A stretch of 64,000 nucleotides of DNA from Chryseobacterium taichungense (lineage in GTDB: Bacteria; Bacteroidota; Bacteroidia; Flavobacteriales; Weeksellaceae): the NCBI RefSeq assembly GCF_900109935.1, contig NZ_FOBV01000001.1, forward strand, positions 186,001 through 250,000. Reading direction: 5' to 3'. The position numbers and the translations under genes were made by a program. Positions 46,434 to 56,039 of this stretch are shown here, in pieces. Under the pieces are notes generated by a model, which had not been told where the DNA came from, made no database searches, and saw only the letters and a list, made by a program, of their open reading frames with translations. Each line of letters starts with the position of its first letter. Positions within the stretch are counted from its first letter, which is position 1.

Positions 46434-48362
46434 CTACTTATCCAATGATTCATATATTGAATTATTACTTCTGAATTCAGGAACAATTATCTTCAGAAGC
46501 TTTACAACTTCAACTTTGTCCCTTCTCAGAGAAGCTTTAGTTATGGAATTCACCAACGTTTCTATTTCCAGGAATTCCATCGTCGGATCTTTGGAAACCA
46601 TGATTTTTTCATTGTGGGTAGGCAATGTTTTGGCATCATCACTCAGAAGTTCTTCATACAGTTTTTCTCCCGGTCTTAATCCTGTATAAATAATTTTGAT
46701 ATCAATATTAGGTTCAAATCCTGACAACTTAATCATTCTTCTGGCCAAATCCAATATTTTTACAGGCTCTCCCATATCGAAAACAAAGATCTCACCTCCC
46801 TGTCCCATTGTTCCTGCCTGCAATACAAGTTCACATGCTTCAGGAATTGTCATGAAATACCTCACAATATCCGGATGAGTAATCGTCACTGGTCCGCCTG
46901 CTTCAATCTGTCTTTTAAAATGTGGAATTACCGATCCATTTGATCCTAAAACATTTCCGAATCTGGTGGTAATAAATTTGGTACTGTTGCCCTCAACATT
47001 CTGTAATGACTGTACAAATAACTCCGCAGCTCTTTTGGAAGCCCCCATTACATTGGTAGGATTTACAGCCTTGTCGGTAGATATCATCACAAATCTGTTT
47101 ACATGATACTTGCTCGATAATGTGGCAATAATTTTTGATCCTAATACATTCACCAAAATTCCTTCATGTGGATTTTCTTCAACCAACGGAACATGTTTAT
47201 ATGCCGCCGCATGATATACCATAGAGAAATTATAAGTCTGGAATAAAGGCTCTATTCTATACTTATTCGAAACATCAGCTAAAACAAACTTAAATCTGAT
47301 ATGAGGAAACTTTTCCTTCATTTCAAGCTCTATATCATATAAAGGTGTTTCAGCCTGATCTAATACAACAATCAAAGAAGGATCAAATTGAGCAACCTGG
47401 CGTACGATTTCACTTCCGATAGATCCAGCACCACCTGTTACCAGTATGTTTTTATTAAAATGTCTTCTTCTGATCTCCTCATTCTGGATTTTAATAGGCT
47501 TCCTATTCAAAAGGTCTTCAATCTGCAGATTACGGATCGATCCTCCAAAATCACTATCCCTAAGTTTCTGTACAGATGGTGCTTTAAATATATTAAGATC
47601 TTTTTCCAGAAACAAATTGACCCAGGAGTTCATCTCATCTTTTGACATCATCTCTTTTATAATGATGACACCGTCTACAAGAAGCTCTTCTTTTGAATGA
47701 CGTTCTATTTTTTCTTTTCCAAAGATTGGCTTCCCGAGGAGATATGCTCTTCTGGAATCAGTACGCTGGGTAAGAAATCCTACTACGTGATAAGGAAGAC
47801 TCGGATTATCTAGAATAGCTCTTGCTATAGCAATAGACTGTTCATCTATCCCCAATACAAGAATTCTTTTCTTCAACGTACTTCTTCTGTATTCTCTAAC
47901 TATATGGAAAAATTCTTTTACATAAAGCCTGAAAAGAAAAAGGCCCATAAAAGAAATAATAAAATACAGAACCAAAAAAGGATTAATGATAAATTTTATG
48001 CCCGTAATCCATAAACAAATAAAGTTTACAGTTCCTACCGTAAATAATGTACAGAAGCACGATATAAGTAATTTGAAAAGATCAATAAACGTTGAATGCC
48101 TTATAATACCTGCATACGTTTTAAAAATGTACATAAAAATGACATTTGAAAGTAATATGCCTGCAAATACAATAAGCCGGTCTCTGTTGTAGACAAACTC
48201 AGCTTGTGTAATCTTTTCTATAATGTAGGTAGATAAAAACAGAGATATAACCAAAATGATAATATCTATTACAAGAATTATCCACCTTGGCAGATATCTT
48301 ACATCCGAGAGATTGACAACATTATCTCCTCCGAACATTTTCTTTCTAAAAGAGTTGTACAT
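46434..48362 (-). CDS. PglF/WbpM-like UDP-HexNAc 4,6-dehydratase
   Basis: The 642-residue protein has four N-terminal helices (about 20-140), a first Rossmann-like segment (LVLGIDEQSIAIARAIL), and the dehydratase domain with LVTGGAGSIGSEIVRQVA. The catalytic region reads ISTDKAVNPTNVMGASKR, where Met replaces the SDR tyrosine as in PglF. It makes UDP-4-keto-6-deoxy-GlcNAc for the reductase at 28775. It is the first gene of the locus, so its promoter probably drives at least the export genes. Confidence 0.93.
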   Translation of the reverse strand: MYNSFRKKMFGGDNVVNLSDVRYLPRWIILVIDIIILVISLFLSTYIIEKITQAEFVYNRDRLIVFAGILLSNVIFMYIFKTYAGIIRHSTFIDLFKLLISCFCTLFTVGTVNFICLWITGIKFIINPFLVLYFIISFMGLFLFRLYVKEFFHIVREYRRSTLKKRILVLGIDEQSIAIARAILDNPSLPYHVVGFLTQRTDSRRAYLLGKPIFGKEKIERHSKEELLVDGVIIIKEMMSKDEMNSWVNLFLEKDLNIFKAPSVQKLRDSDFGGSIRNLQIEDLLNRKPIKIQNEEIRRRHFNKNILVTGGAGSIGSEIVRQVAQFDPSLIVVLDQAETPLYDIELEMKEKFPHIRFKFVLADVSNKYRIEPLFQTYNFSMVYHAAAYKHVPLVEENPHEGILVNVLGSKIIATLSSKYHVNRFVMISTDKAVNPTNVMGASKRAAELFVQSLQNVEGNSTKFITTRFGNVLGSNGSVIPHFKRQIEAGGPVTITHPDIVRYFMTIPEACELVLQAGTMGQGGEIFVFDMGEPVKILDLARRMIKLSGFEPNIDIKIIYTGLRPGEKLYEELLSDDAKTLPTHNEKIMVSKDPTMEFLEIETLVNSITKASLRRDKVEVVKLLKIIVPEFRSNNSIYESLDK

Positions 48363-48666
48363 TGTCTTTAATGGTATTCATGTGTGTAAAAAAGTATAAG
48401 TTTACCTTCTTATTCGAAAGTATTGATGCAAATTTAAAATAAAATTTCATCTATCATTAATATTTAAAAATAAATTTAATTAAGAGATAATATTGACTCT
48501 CAAACTTATCCTTCTATGATTAAAAGTACGTTTGAGCGACAGAAATCAACCTTGGCAAAAAACATACCACAGATTAATAGTATTATTTTCTATTTTCAAT
48601 AAATTGTAAAACATATTGTGAATCAAAACTATTTTTTTTCTTTTTCTCAATCTCACTAATCTATAA
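48363..48666. other. 304-bp intergenic region upstream of the polysaccharide locus
   Basis: This AT-rich gap separates recX from the PglF-like gene, both on the minus strand. Apart from the promoter-like box at 48429 I see no gene or strong hairpin. Confidence 0.5.
48429..48436 (-). promoter_or_regulatory. Candidate -7 box for the polysaccharide operon
   Basis: The minus strand reads TAAATTTG, 66 nt before the ATG of the PglF-like gene. No clear -33 TTG is seen. Confidence 0.35.
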
Positions 48667-49125
48667 TTATTCAAAAACTTCATTTATTTTTTCATATTCA
48701 AATCCCCTGGTCATTAAATACTTTATTGTTTTTGATTTACGCTGATATTCTTTAAGCCCTTTTTGTTTTGAATAATAATCATCATACATTTTCCGGATGG
48801 TTTTATTATAGTCTGTTTCATCAATTTCATCGAAACATCCATTGATGAGCTTTTCCGGAATCTGTTTTTGTTTGAGGTGGATTTTAATTTTTGTCTTTCC
48901 CCAGTGTTTAATGTAAAATTTCCCTCTGATATAGCTCCGTGTAAATCTTTCTTCATTTAAATAATTTTCCTGTAAAAGATAAAGCAAGATCTCTTCTTTC
49001 GCTTCATCAATCAGGAGAAATTCCTTCATTTTCTGTTCCACTTCATAATGACAGCGATCCTGATATACACAATAGTTTACCAGCTTTTGCTTAATCTCAT
49101 CAAAGGTGAACGACTTCTTTTCCAT
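48667..49125 (-). CDS. recX: RecX family regulatory protein
   Basis: The start is MEKKSFTFDEIKQKL; a longer frame includes the glyA terminator and is unlikely. The 152-residue protein has three RecX helical repeats, including NEERFTRSYIRGKFYIKHWG and IKIHLKQKQIPEKLINGCF. It binds and restrains RecA filaments. It lies downstream of glyA but after a terminator-like hairpin. A recA gene is not in the window. Confidence 0.88.
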   Translation of the reverse strand: MEKKSFTFDEIKQKLVNYCVYQDRCHYEVEQKMKEFLLIDEAKEEILLYLLQENYLNEERFTRSYIRGKFYIKHWGKTKIKIHLKQKQIPEKLINGCFDEIDETDYNKTIRKMYDDYYSKQKGLKEYQRKSKTIKYLMTRGFEYEKINEVFE

Positions 49126-49134
49126 ATCATATAA

Positions 49135-49160
49135 AAAGAATGAGCAGATGCCCATTCTTT
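49135..49160 (-). terminator. Terminator of glyA
   Basis: AAAGAATG (49135-49142) pairs with CATTCTTT (49153-49160). On the minus strand the stem continues into a T run. It lies between glyA and recX. Confidence 0.65.
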
Positions 49161-49180
49161 ATATTGTATTTAAATAAATT

Positions 49181-50446
49181 TTAATAGTTAAATAAGGCTT
49201 TACCTTCCATTAATTCATTTACTTTCTTTCTTACAGTAGCGATTACTTCTTCATTTTTAATGTTATCCACCACTTCAGAAATCAATCCTGCAATGGTATC
49301 CATATCATTTTCTTTCAATCCTCTGGTTGTGATCGCTGCGGTTCCCAATCTGATCCCGGATGTCGTGAATGGTGACTTATCATCAAAAGGTACCATATTT
49401 TTGTTGCAGGTAATATCTGCCAGCACCAACGCTTTTTCAGTTTCTTTTCCGTTTACACCTTTATTTCTTAGGTCAACAAGCATCAGGTGATTGTCGGTAC
49501 CTCCGCTTACAATGTCAAATCCTCTGTCAATCATTGCTTTTGACAATGCCTGAGCATTAGATTTAACCTGTTTTGCATATGTTTCGAACTTAGAATCCAA
49601 AGCCTCCCCAAAAGCTACCGCTTTTCCTGCAATCACATGCTCCAAAGGACCTCCCTGAATACCTGGAAAAACAGCTCCATCCAAAACCTGACTCATCATT
49701 TTGATTTCTCCTTTCGGAGTTTTGTGGCCGTAAGTGTTTTCAAAATCTTTACCCATCATGATCATACCTCCTCTCGGACCTCTCAACGTTTTATGCGTCG
49801 TAGTAGTCACTACATGGCAATGCTCAAATGGTGAATTCAATAATCCTTTTGCCACCAAACCTGCAGGATGCGCGATATCTGCCCAAAGTGTCGCACCAAT
49901 TTCATCGGCAACCTCTCTGAATTTAGCATAATCAAGATCTCTTGAATACGCTGAAAAACCGGCAATCATCATTTTTGGTTTTTCTCTCAGAGCAACTTCT
50001 CTCATCTGATCATAATCGATAAGACCTGTTTCCTGCTGAACTCCATAAGAAACGACATCGTATTGAATTCCTGAAAAATTAACGGCCGAACCATGAGTAA
50101 GGTGCCCTCCCATAGAAAGATCCATTCCCATGATTTTGTCGCCCGGCTTTAAAACGGCAAGATAAATAGCTGCATTCGCCTGAGATCCTGAATGTGGCTG
50201 CACATTAACATAATCTACACCAAAAAGCTGCTTTGCTCTTTCAATGGCCAAAGTTTCAACCTCATCTACAACCTCGCATCCTCCATAATATCTTTTTCCG
50301 GGATATCCTTCCGCATATTTGTTGGTAAGTACGCTTCCCATAGCTTTCATCACATTGTCAGAAACAAAGTTTTCTGATGCAATCATCTCAATCCCGTGGG
50401 TTTGTCTTTGTCTTTCTTTTTCAATCAGGTCGAAAATAATGTCCAT
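49181..50446 (-). CDS. glyA: Serine hydroxymethyltransferase
   Basis: At 421 residues this is full length. The PLP lysine lies in [15 protein letters not shown] (about residue 225). Other motifs are [30 protein letters not shown] and [10 protein letters not shown]. It interconverts serine and glycine with tetrahydrofolate, feeding one-carbon metabolism. A TACTTTTG box lies upstream and a terminator downstream, so it is probably monocistronic. Confidence 0.96.
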   Translation of the reverse strand: MDIIFDLIEKERQRQTHGIEMIASENFVSDNVMKAMGSVLTNKYAEGYPGKRYYGGCEVVDEVETLAIERAKQLFGVDYVNVQPHSGSQANAAIYLAVLKPGDKIMGMDLSMGGHLTHGSAVNFSGIQYDVVSYGVQQETGLIDYDQMREVALREKPKMMIAGFSAYSRDLDYAKFREVADEIGATLWADIAHPAGLVAKGLLNSPFEHCHVVTTTTHKTLRGPRGGMIMMGKDFENTYGHKTPKGEIKMMSQVLDGAVFPGIQGGPLEHVIAGKAVAFGEALDSKFETYAKQVKSNAQALSKAMIDRGFDIVSGGTDNHLMLVDLRNKGVNGKETEKALVLADITCNKNMVPFDDKSPFTTSGIRLGTAAITTRGLKENDMDTIAGLISEVVDNIKNEEVIATVRKKVNELMEGKALFNY

Positions 50447-50474
50447 TTACTTTTAGTTTTGAAATTTTTCACCC

Positions 50475-50482
50475 CAAAAGTA
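50475..50482 (-). promoter_or_regulatory. Candidate -7 box for glyA
   Basis: The minus strand reads TACTTTTG, 28 nt before the glyA ATG. Confidence 0.4.
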
Positions 50483-50630
50483 CGAAATTTTGAGCAAGAT
50501 TATGGTATTAACAAATATGATTTTTCATCCTTAAAATTGTTCAATTTGTTAAGATATCTCTTTTTTAATGATGTTAAAACAATATTTTCCGGGTATTTTT
50601 CATCTACATTTTAATCTTAAAAATTAAAAA

Positions 50631-50658
50631 ATTCCTCACAAAAAAATTTTAGAGGAAT
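50631..50658 (-). terminator. Terminator of the flavoprotein gene
   Basis: ATTCCTC (50631-50637) pairs with GAGGAAT (50652-50658). On the minus strand it is followed by TTTTTTAATTTTT. Confidence 0.6.
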
Positions 50659-50681
50659 AAATATATTTGATGTAAAGAAAA

Positions 50682-51581
50682 TTAAAATCCTTCATCAGAA
50701 AGCTCTTTATTAACGATTGCACCTGTAAAGTTTCCTTGTGCCACAGCATTCGCAACAGATCTCATCATCGTTGTATTATCACCGCACGCAAAAACACCTT
50801 CTGCGCTGGTCTTGTGGAAATGATCTATTTTAATGAAACCATGTTCGGTAAGCTCAAGTTTGAGATCATCCGTATTAATGTTCTGCTCAAAAGGTATTTT
50901 AGCATACAAAGCATCAAGTGTTTCCTCCTGACCGTCTTTAAATACAACTTTCCGGATCTGGCCATTCTCGTGTACTATTTTTTGTATTTCCTGTTCGGCA
51001 ATGACGATTTTATTTTGGTTAAATCTATTTTTTTGATCTTCACTGAATGTACATTTTCCATTAGTAAATAAAATAAGATTTTTTGATAAATTAAAAACCA
51101 GCTTTGAAAATTCGAATGCAAGATCGCCATTGGAAAGTATTCCTGTTCTTTTGCCTTTTACTTCATAGCCGTGACAATACGGACAATGGATTACAGATAT
51201 TCCCCAGCATTCTGAAAATCCTTCAATATCCGGAATCTGATCTTTTACACCAGAAGCGAGAATTATTTTTTTAGCGGAAAATTTTTCTCCATTTGTCGTT
51301 TCTATAGTAAAACCATCAGAATTTCTTGAAGTTCTTAAAACTGTACCATCAAAAAAAGATACTGTTTCATATTTCATAACCTGTTCTTTCGCCATATCCG
51401 AAATTTCTTTCGGCGTTTTTCCATCCTGTGTCAAAAAATTATGTGAATAAGGTGTCCGTCTGTTGCAGGGTTTTCCGCTGTCTATGATTAAAACATTTCT
51501 TAAAGATCTGCCCAAAGACATTCCTGCCGATAATCCTGCGTAGCTACCTCCTATTATTATTACATCAAAGTTATTTTCCAT
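50682..51581 (-). CDS. Thioredoxin-reductase-like FAD/NAD(P) oxidoreductase
   Basis: The start is MENNFDVIIIGGSYAGLSAG, with the FAD-binding GxGxxG-like motif (GGSYAG). The roughly 299-residue protein has the Cys pair in CPYCHGYE (about residue 135), typical of thioredoxin-reductase-like proteins; the second dinucleotide motif is degenerate (TGILSNGDLAFE). GVFACGDNT is the C-terminal FAD motif. Members of this group act as thiol or small-molecule oxidoreductases, and some protect against their own disulfide product. Partner unknown. A well-formed promoter lies upstream. Confidence 0.85.
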   Translation of the reverse strand: MENNFDVIIIGGSYAGLSAGMSLGRSLRNVLIIDSGKPCNRRTPYSHNFLTQDGKTPKEISDMAKEQVMKYETVSFFDGTVLRTSRNSDGFTIETTNGEKFSAKKIILASGVKDQIPDIEGFSECWGISVIHCPYCHGYEVKGKRTGILSNGDLAFEFSKLVFNLSKNLILFTNGKCTFSEDQKNRFNQNKIVIAEQEIQKIVHENGQIRKVVFKDGQEETLDALYAKIPFEQNINTDDLKLELTEHGFIKIDHFHKTSAEGVFACGDNTTMMRSVANAVAQGNFTGAIVNKELSDEGF

Positions 51582-51631
51582 AAAATCGTTGTTTGCCTCA
51601 ATTAAATACAAGTAATGAACCGTTTATCAGG

Positions 51632-51660
51632 CAAAGTTAAAAAAGATTTCTTTAATGCAA
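51632..51660 (-). promoter_or_regulatory. Promoter of the flavoprotein gene
   Basis: On the minus strand TTG (51660-51658), an 18-nt spacer and TAACTTTG (51639-51632) match the Bacteroidetes consensus. The ATG follows 50 nt later. Confidence 0.65.
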
Positions 51661-51721
51661 TAATGTTGCGTTAATAATTTAAAATTATTCCGAAACAGGA
51701 GTAAGAAATAAATAAATATCT

Positions 51722-53242
51722 CTAATATCCGGCCTTAATTTCTTCAATCTCACTTTGTACTCTTTTATTAATATCAATTTTGGCCCCTTCAAAACTGAAA
51801 ATAACAGTACCTTTTTCTCTTGCAAAAGGATTAACAATGGAATCTGAAATTTTTGAATATTTAAAGACCGTAGCCGTTTTCTTAAGCTCATCTTCCGGAG
51901 ACTCTTTTATCCTGATTAAGTTGGTATATGTTTTACTGAAATCAAACCAATTAATGTAATCTGCATTAAATGAAACTGCTTTTATCCCTTTTACCGAATA
52001 GTAATTGATTGCACCTGCCTGTCCATAATTATCACACAGCACCAAAGTATTTCCGCTTTTAGAAAGTTCCGTATACAGTCGATCTGTTTTCTCAGCAAGC
52101 TCTTTCCAGCCAAGCATATCTGCAAAATCCTGCGGCAGCTGGTGATCTTTACCGTCTTCCCAGCGCAGCATTCCCAAATTCCTGTACATATCCTGATGAG
52201 ACAAAATATACCGCGGACTTTTGTTTGGCAAAGCAACACCGTAGATCGGAATAAAACACATCACAGCCATCACTATAAAAACAACTTTCAGTATTTTCCC
52301 AGGCTTTATTCTATCCAGAAAGTCTGAAATAAATACCGCTCCAAAGGCAATATAGGTTGGATAAATACCAATCGCATAATAATCTTTAGCCTTAAAAAGC
52401 AAAAATAAGATCATCGTAAAAAGATAAGCCCACAGGAAGAACCTGAATTTTTCAAACCGCTTGTAAACAAGCAATGCGTAAAATCCGGAAAAAATAACCA
52501 ATACAGATCCTAAGAAAAACAGAATCTGCGACTTTAGAAAATCAAACCGGTTCACATTCGCCAACTGTCTTTCTGAAAGTTCTTTCATATGATGAATCAT
52601 CGGAAAATGATGAAGATACTGCCATATCATATTTGGTAAAATGAAAACTAATGACAATAATGCGGCAAAATATAAGTGCTTCTGCAGAAAAATTTTTCTT
52701 TGTCTTGTTAAAAGCAGAGCAGGAATAATTCCCAAGAGTGAAAATACAATATTATACTTGTTTAAAAAGCCAATTCCAAAAAATACAGCTCCTATATACA
52801 GCCATTTTACTTTCTCAGAGTTTAAATACTTAATTAAGGAAAAATACACCAGTGTCCATAACAATACTTCCAGTGAATTAGGCTGAAAAAGCGTATTGAG
52901 ACGCAATAGAACGGAAAGCAGAATTCCAGTAGAAGCCAAAATCTGGGCGTATAAATTCCCTCCGAGTTCTTCAATCATTTTCCAGACAACAACAATCGTT
53001 AATGCTCCAAATAATGCAGGAAAAAATTTCACCCAAAATACAGAGTTCCCTAAGATTTTAATTAAAAACGCTATCCAGGAAGTCACCGGTGGAACTGATA
53101 AATATCCCCATGCCAGATGATTTGCCTGATCAAGATGCAGATATTCATCACGCTGAAGCTCATATTCAGGATTGATTGCTGTGAATTGAAGAATAAATTT
53201 GGCTAAAATAAATAAGAAAAGGATAATTCCACTTTTTTTCAT
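51722..53242 (-). CDS. GT39/ArnT-like membrane glycosyltransferase
   Basis: The start is MKKSGIILFLFILAKF. The 506-residue protein has about ten to eleven helices in residues 1-350 and a soluble C-terminal part (about 355-506). The first extracytoplasmic loop has DEYLHLDQANHLAWGY, with the acidic pair of GT-C enzymes, and YLSVPPVTSW. Such enzymes move sugars from polyprenyl carriers to lipid A or proteins in the periplasm. The donor and acceptor are unknown; lipid A or glycoprotein modification are both plausible. Confidence 0.82.
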   Translation of the reverse strand: MKKSGIILFLFILAKFILQFTAINPEYELQRDEYLHLDQANHLAWGYLSVPPVTSWIAFLIKILGNSVFWVKFFPALFGALTIVVVWKMIEELGGNLYAQILASTGILLSVLLRLNTLFQPNSLEVLLWTLVYFSLIKYLNSEKVKWLYIGAVFFGIGFLNKYNIVFSLLGIIPALLLTRQRKIFLQKHLYFAALLSLVFILPNMIWQYLHHFPMIHHMKELSERQLANVNRFDFLKSQILFFLGSVLVIFSGFYALLVYKRFEKFRFFLWAYLFTMILFLLFKAKDYYAIGIYPTYIAFGAVFISDFLDRIKPGKILKVVFIVMAVMCFIPIYGVALPNKSPRYILSHQDMYRNLGMLRWEDGKDHQLPQDFADMLGWKELAEKTDRLYTELSKSGNTLVLCDNYGQAGAINYYSVKGIKAVSFNADYINWFDFSKTYTNLIRIKESPEDELKKTATVFKYSKISDSIVNPFAREKGTVIFSFEGAKIDINKRVQSEIEEIKAGY

Positions 53243-53340
53243 GGTCGTTCTAATATTATAATAAAACATTCAAAAGCCTGCAGATATTACATTCATGTTT
53301 AAAATTACAATTAATCAATATTTTAAACTCTTTATTAAAT

Positions 53341-53370
53341 AAAAATCCTGAGAAAAAGATCCCAGGATAA
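53341..53370 (-). terminator. Terminator of the efflux operon
   Basis: ATCCTG (53345-53350) pairs with CAGGAT (53363-53368), and on the minus strand the stem runs into TTTTTATTT. It lies after the last gene of the operon. Confidence 0.6.
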
Positions 53371-53401
53371 TTACATCTAAAAAATTTATAGTGTTAGTTT
53401 A

Positions 53402-54598
53402 CTATTTTTTTGCTTTATCTTTCAGTTCTTCTTTGTCTTTGTCAGATGGGTTCCAAACTTTAACATCAGCATTTTTATCAATTCCTGACAGGATTTCAAC
53501 ATTGATTCCGTCGCTTGCCCCAAGTTTTACGTATGCTTTTTTGAATTTACCATCTTTCTGCTTCACCTCAACGAAAGGAACATCTTTACCATTTTTCTTT
53601 TCATACTGAATTAAAGACTCGTCTAAAAGCAAAGCATTTTTCTTTGACGTCAGTACAATCTCACCATTGGCAGAAAATCCAGCTCTGATATATTCGTTAT
53701 TCGGATTGAAAACGTCGCCTTCGACCGGGAATTTAATGGTTCCGTTGTTGTCTTTACCTTTTGGGGCGATCATCGTCAGTCTTCCCGGAAATGTTTTATT
53801 CTGAAGAGCACCAATTACGATATTCATATCCATTCCCTGTTTCAGTTTGCCGGCCTGAGCCTCATCAATTTCTCCCTGGAAAATCAATGAATTAAGATCA
53901 GCGATTGAACAAATGGTAGTTCCCGCGTTGAATGAGTTGGCTTCAATTACCTGACTTCCCACCTTTACCGGCACTTCAAGAACAGTCCCTGAAGCTTTCG
54001 AACGGATCTGCGTAGTGGCCAATCCCTGCAATTCAGGAGTAGCACCCGTTTTTGCAATCAGTAAAGACTTTTGCGCGGTTACAAGCTGCTGCTGCGCATT
54101 TCTCAATGCCTGCTGTGTAGTATACAATTGCTGTTGTGCATTTAAATACTCCTGTTTTGAGGCCACGCCTTGTTTGTAAAGTCTTTCCTGTATTTCAAAC
54201 TGTTTGCGCATATTTTCAACATTCAGTTTTGCATTGCTGATCTGAAGCTGCTGATTATTCACATTCTGCTGGGCGTTGTTTACCTCCGCAATATTCGGAA
54301 CAATTCTTACTGTTGCGATCAGTTGTCCGGCCTGTACCTTATCGCCTTCATCCACTAAAATTTTATCGATAATCCCTGCTATATTGGGTTTGATTTCAAT
54401 TTCTTCCTTCGGAATAATTTTTCCTGTAGCCATCACCTTATCATCCATATTCTGAACGGTAGGTTTACGGGTAAGGAAAGCTTCGCTCTCTTTAGAATTG
54501 GATTTTACGAGATACCCGATCCCTGAGAACAATGCCACTGCAAATAAAAGCCCCAAGATAATATAAATGGCTTTTTTCCAAGTGAATTTCTTTTTCAT
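53402..54598 (-). CDS. Periplasmic adaptor of a MacAB-like efflux system
   Basis: The 398-residue protein has a single N-terminal helix (AIYIILGLLFAVALFSGIGY). A lipoyl/hairpin region follows (PNIAGIIDKILVDEGDKVQA), then a long coiled coil rich in Gln and Ala (about 105-195), and a beta-barrel and membrane-proximal part (about 200-380). It bridges an inner-membrane ABC permease and an outer-membrane TolC-type channel. The two permeases and the ATPase lie just upstream in the same operon. A TolC homologue is not in this window. Confidence 0.9.
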   Translation of the reverse strand: MKKKFTWKKAIYIILGLLFAVALFSGIGYLVKSNSKESEAFLTRKPTVQNMDDKVMATGKIIPKEEIEIKPNIAGIIDKILVDEGDKVQAGQLIATVRIVPNIAEVNNAQQNVNNQQLQISNAKLNVENMRKQFEIQERLYKQGVASKQEYLNAQQQLYTTQQALRNAQQQLVTAQKSLLIAKTGATPELQGLATTQIRSKASGTVLEVPVKVGSQVIEANSFNAGTTICSIADLNSLIFQGEIDEAQAGKLKQGMDMNIVIGALQNKTFPGRLTMIAPKGKDNNGTIKFPVEGDVFNPNNEYIRAGFSANGEIVLTSKKNALLLDESLIQYEKKNGKDVPFVEVKQKDGKFKKAYVKLGASDGINVEILSGIDKNADVKVWNPSDKDKEELKDKAKK

Positions 54599-54673
54599 AT
54601 GTATAGTTTATTTATTATTTAAATTAAAAATCAACTGCTTCAGTCGCGACAATCACCCATTACAACTTATAAT

Positions 54674-55945
54674 TTATTCCGTTCTTAATGCTTCAATAGG
54701 TCGTATTTTCACTGCCCTCTGTGCCGGAATCATCCCGATAATCAGCCCTAAAAATACCATTACCGCCATCGCTGCAAATACATTTCCATAATTCACTGTA
54801 GGATTATAGAACGGGAATGAGTCCTGACCTTGCGTTGCTATGTTTAAAATCATCAGGACAAAAATTCCGAACATAAAACCGATAAGTCCCGACGACAGCG
54901 TAATTACAACACTTTCCAGGAGAATCTGGTTTCTCACTTCAGAAGGTTTGGCACCAAGCGCTCTCCTGATTCCAATTTCCTTCGTTCTTTCCTTTACGGT
55001 AATCAAAAGAATGTTTGAAATAGCAATTACCCCTGCGAGGATAGTCAGTGTTCCTACGATAATGGTAAGAAGCTGCATCCCTGTTAGAAAGCCGGTAAGT
55101 TTTTTAAATTCTTTTCCAAGGTTAAAACTTCCGAAAGCATTGGTATCTTCTGGAGAAACTTTATTTTTAGTTTTCAATTCAAGCTTTACATTTTCTTCTA
55201 CGGAATTTACATTGACATTAGGCTTGCTTACAATCGCAAACATATCGATCTGATCTGCTGCATTATACATCTTCGTATACGTCGAAAGCGGTATAAAAAC
55301 CGTCTGATCATTTTCAAATCCGCCTCCTTTTTTCACCCGGAAAACGCCTACGACATTAAAGAAAATCCCTTTAATATTGATTGATTTTCCCAGAGGATTT
55401 TCATTCTTTTTAGAATCAAAAAAGTTTTTATAAATCTCTTCACCAATAACAGCTACATTTTTATTTCCTGATACGTCAGCATCATTAATATAACGTCCGT
55501 AAATCAGTTTTTTCTCTGATATTTTATTTCCTACAGGATAATCTCCAGTCAAAGAATACGTGCCACTTTTACCGTTCCTTGACATTGATTCTCCCGGTGT
55601 TCCGGTAAAGCTTCCTCTGGAGTTCTGAGGCGAGATGTAATCAATATCTGAAATTTTCCTTTTCAGCATATCTGCATCCGAAAGATGGAGATGCATCTGG
55701 CGCCCTTTGGGAAAACCTTCGTAAGGAATGGATGTATTTTGTGCCCAGAGAAAAATGGAATTGGTCGCAAAGCCTGAAAATAATTTATCGAAACCGTTTT
55801 CCATTCCCTTGGCAGCCCCAAGCAGACTTACATACAAAAACATACCCCATCCTACCCCAATCATGGTAAGAAATGTTCGAAGTTTATTATTCCTGAGTGA
55901 ATAATAAATTTCCTGCCAAGTATCTTTTTTAAATATTATATTCAT
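54674..55945 (-). CDS. MacB/FtsX-type ABC permease, second of two
   Basis: The 423-residue protein has one N-terminal helix, a large periplasmic MacB_PCD domain (about 45-275) and three C-terminal helices. The FtsX core reads ERTKEIGIRRALGAKPSEVRNQILLE cut across about 313-338. It ends PIEALRTE, the conserved tail of these permeases. The N-terminus DTWQEIYYSLRNNKLRTFLT parallels its partner at 56040. The fused ATPase of E. coli MacB is absent and supplied by the gene at 57389. Confidence 0.9.
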   Translation of the reverse strand: MNIIFKKDTWQEIYYSLRNNKLRTFLTMIGVGWGMFLYVSLLGAAKGMENGFDKLFSGFATNSIFLWAQNTSIPYEGFPKGRQMHLHLSDADMLKRKISDIDYISPQNSRGSFTGTPGESMSRNGKSGTYSLTGDYPVGNKISEKKLIYGRYINDADVSGNKNVAVIGEEIYKNFFDSKKNENPLGKSINIKGIFFNVVGVFRVKKGGGFENDQTVFIPLSTYTKMYNAADQIDMFAIVSKPNVNVNSVEENVKLELKTKNKVSPEDTNAFGSFNLGKEFKKLTGFLTGMQLLTIIVGTLTILAGVIAISNILLITVKERTKEIGIRRALGAKPSEVRNQILLESVVITLSSGLIGFMFGIFVLMILNIATQGQDSFPFYNPTVNYGNVFAAMAVMVFLGLIIGMIPAQRAVKIRPIEALRTE

Positions 55946-55954
55946 TTTCTAACT

Positions 55955-56008
55955 GTCAATCTTTTTAATAATGTCAAAAGTCAATCTCTGCGAATCAATG
56001 GTCAATCT
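55955..56008. repeat. Three GTCAATCT repeats between the permease genes
   Basis: GTCAATCT occurs at 55955-55962, 55980-55987 and 56001-56008. On the minus strand this reads as repeated AGATTGAC. It fills much of a 94-bp gap inside the operon. Confidence 0.5.
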
Positions 56009-56039
56009 TTCTGAGACTAAATTCCCCATTAATTGTTCA

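Noticed and set aside
51685..51891. Minus-strand frame overlapping the end of the GT39 gene
   Set aside because: It is another frame of the same DNA with no family features.
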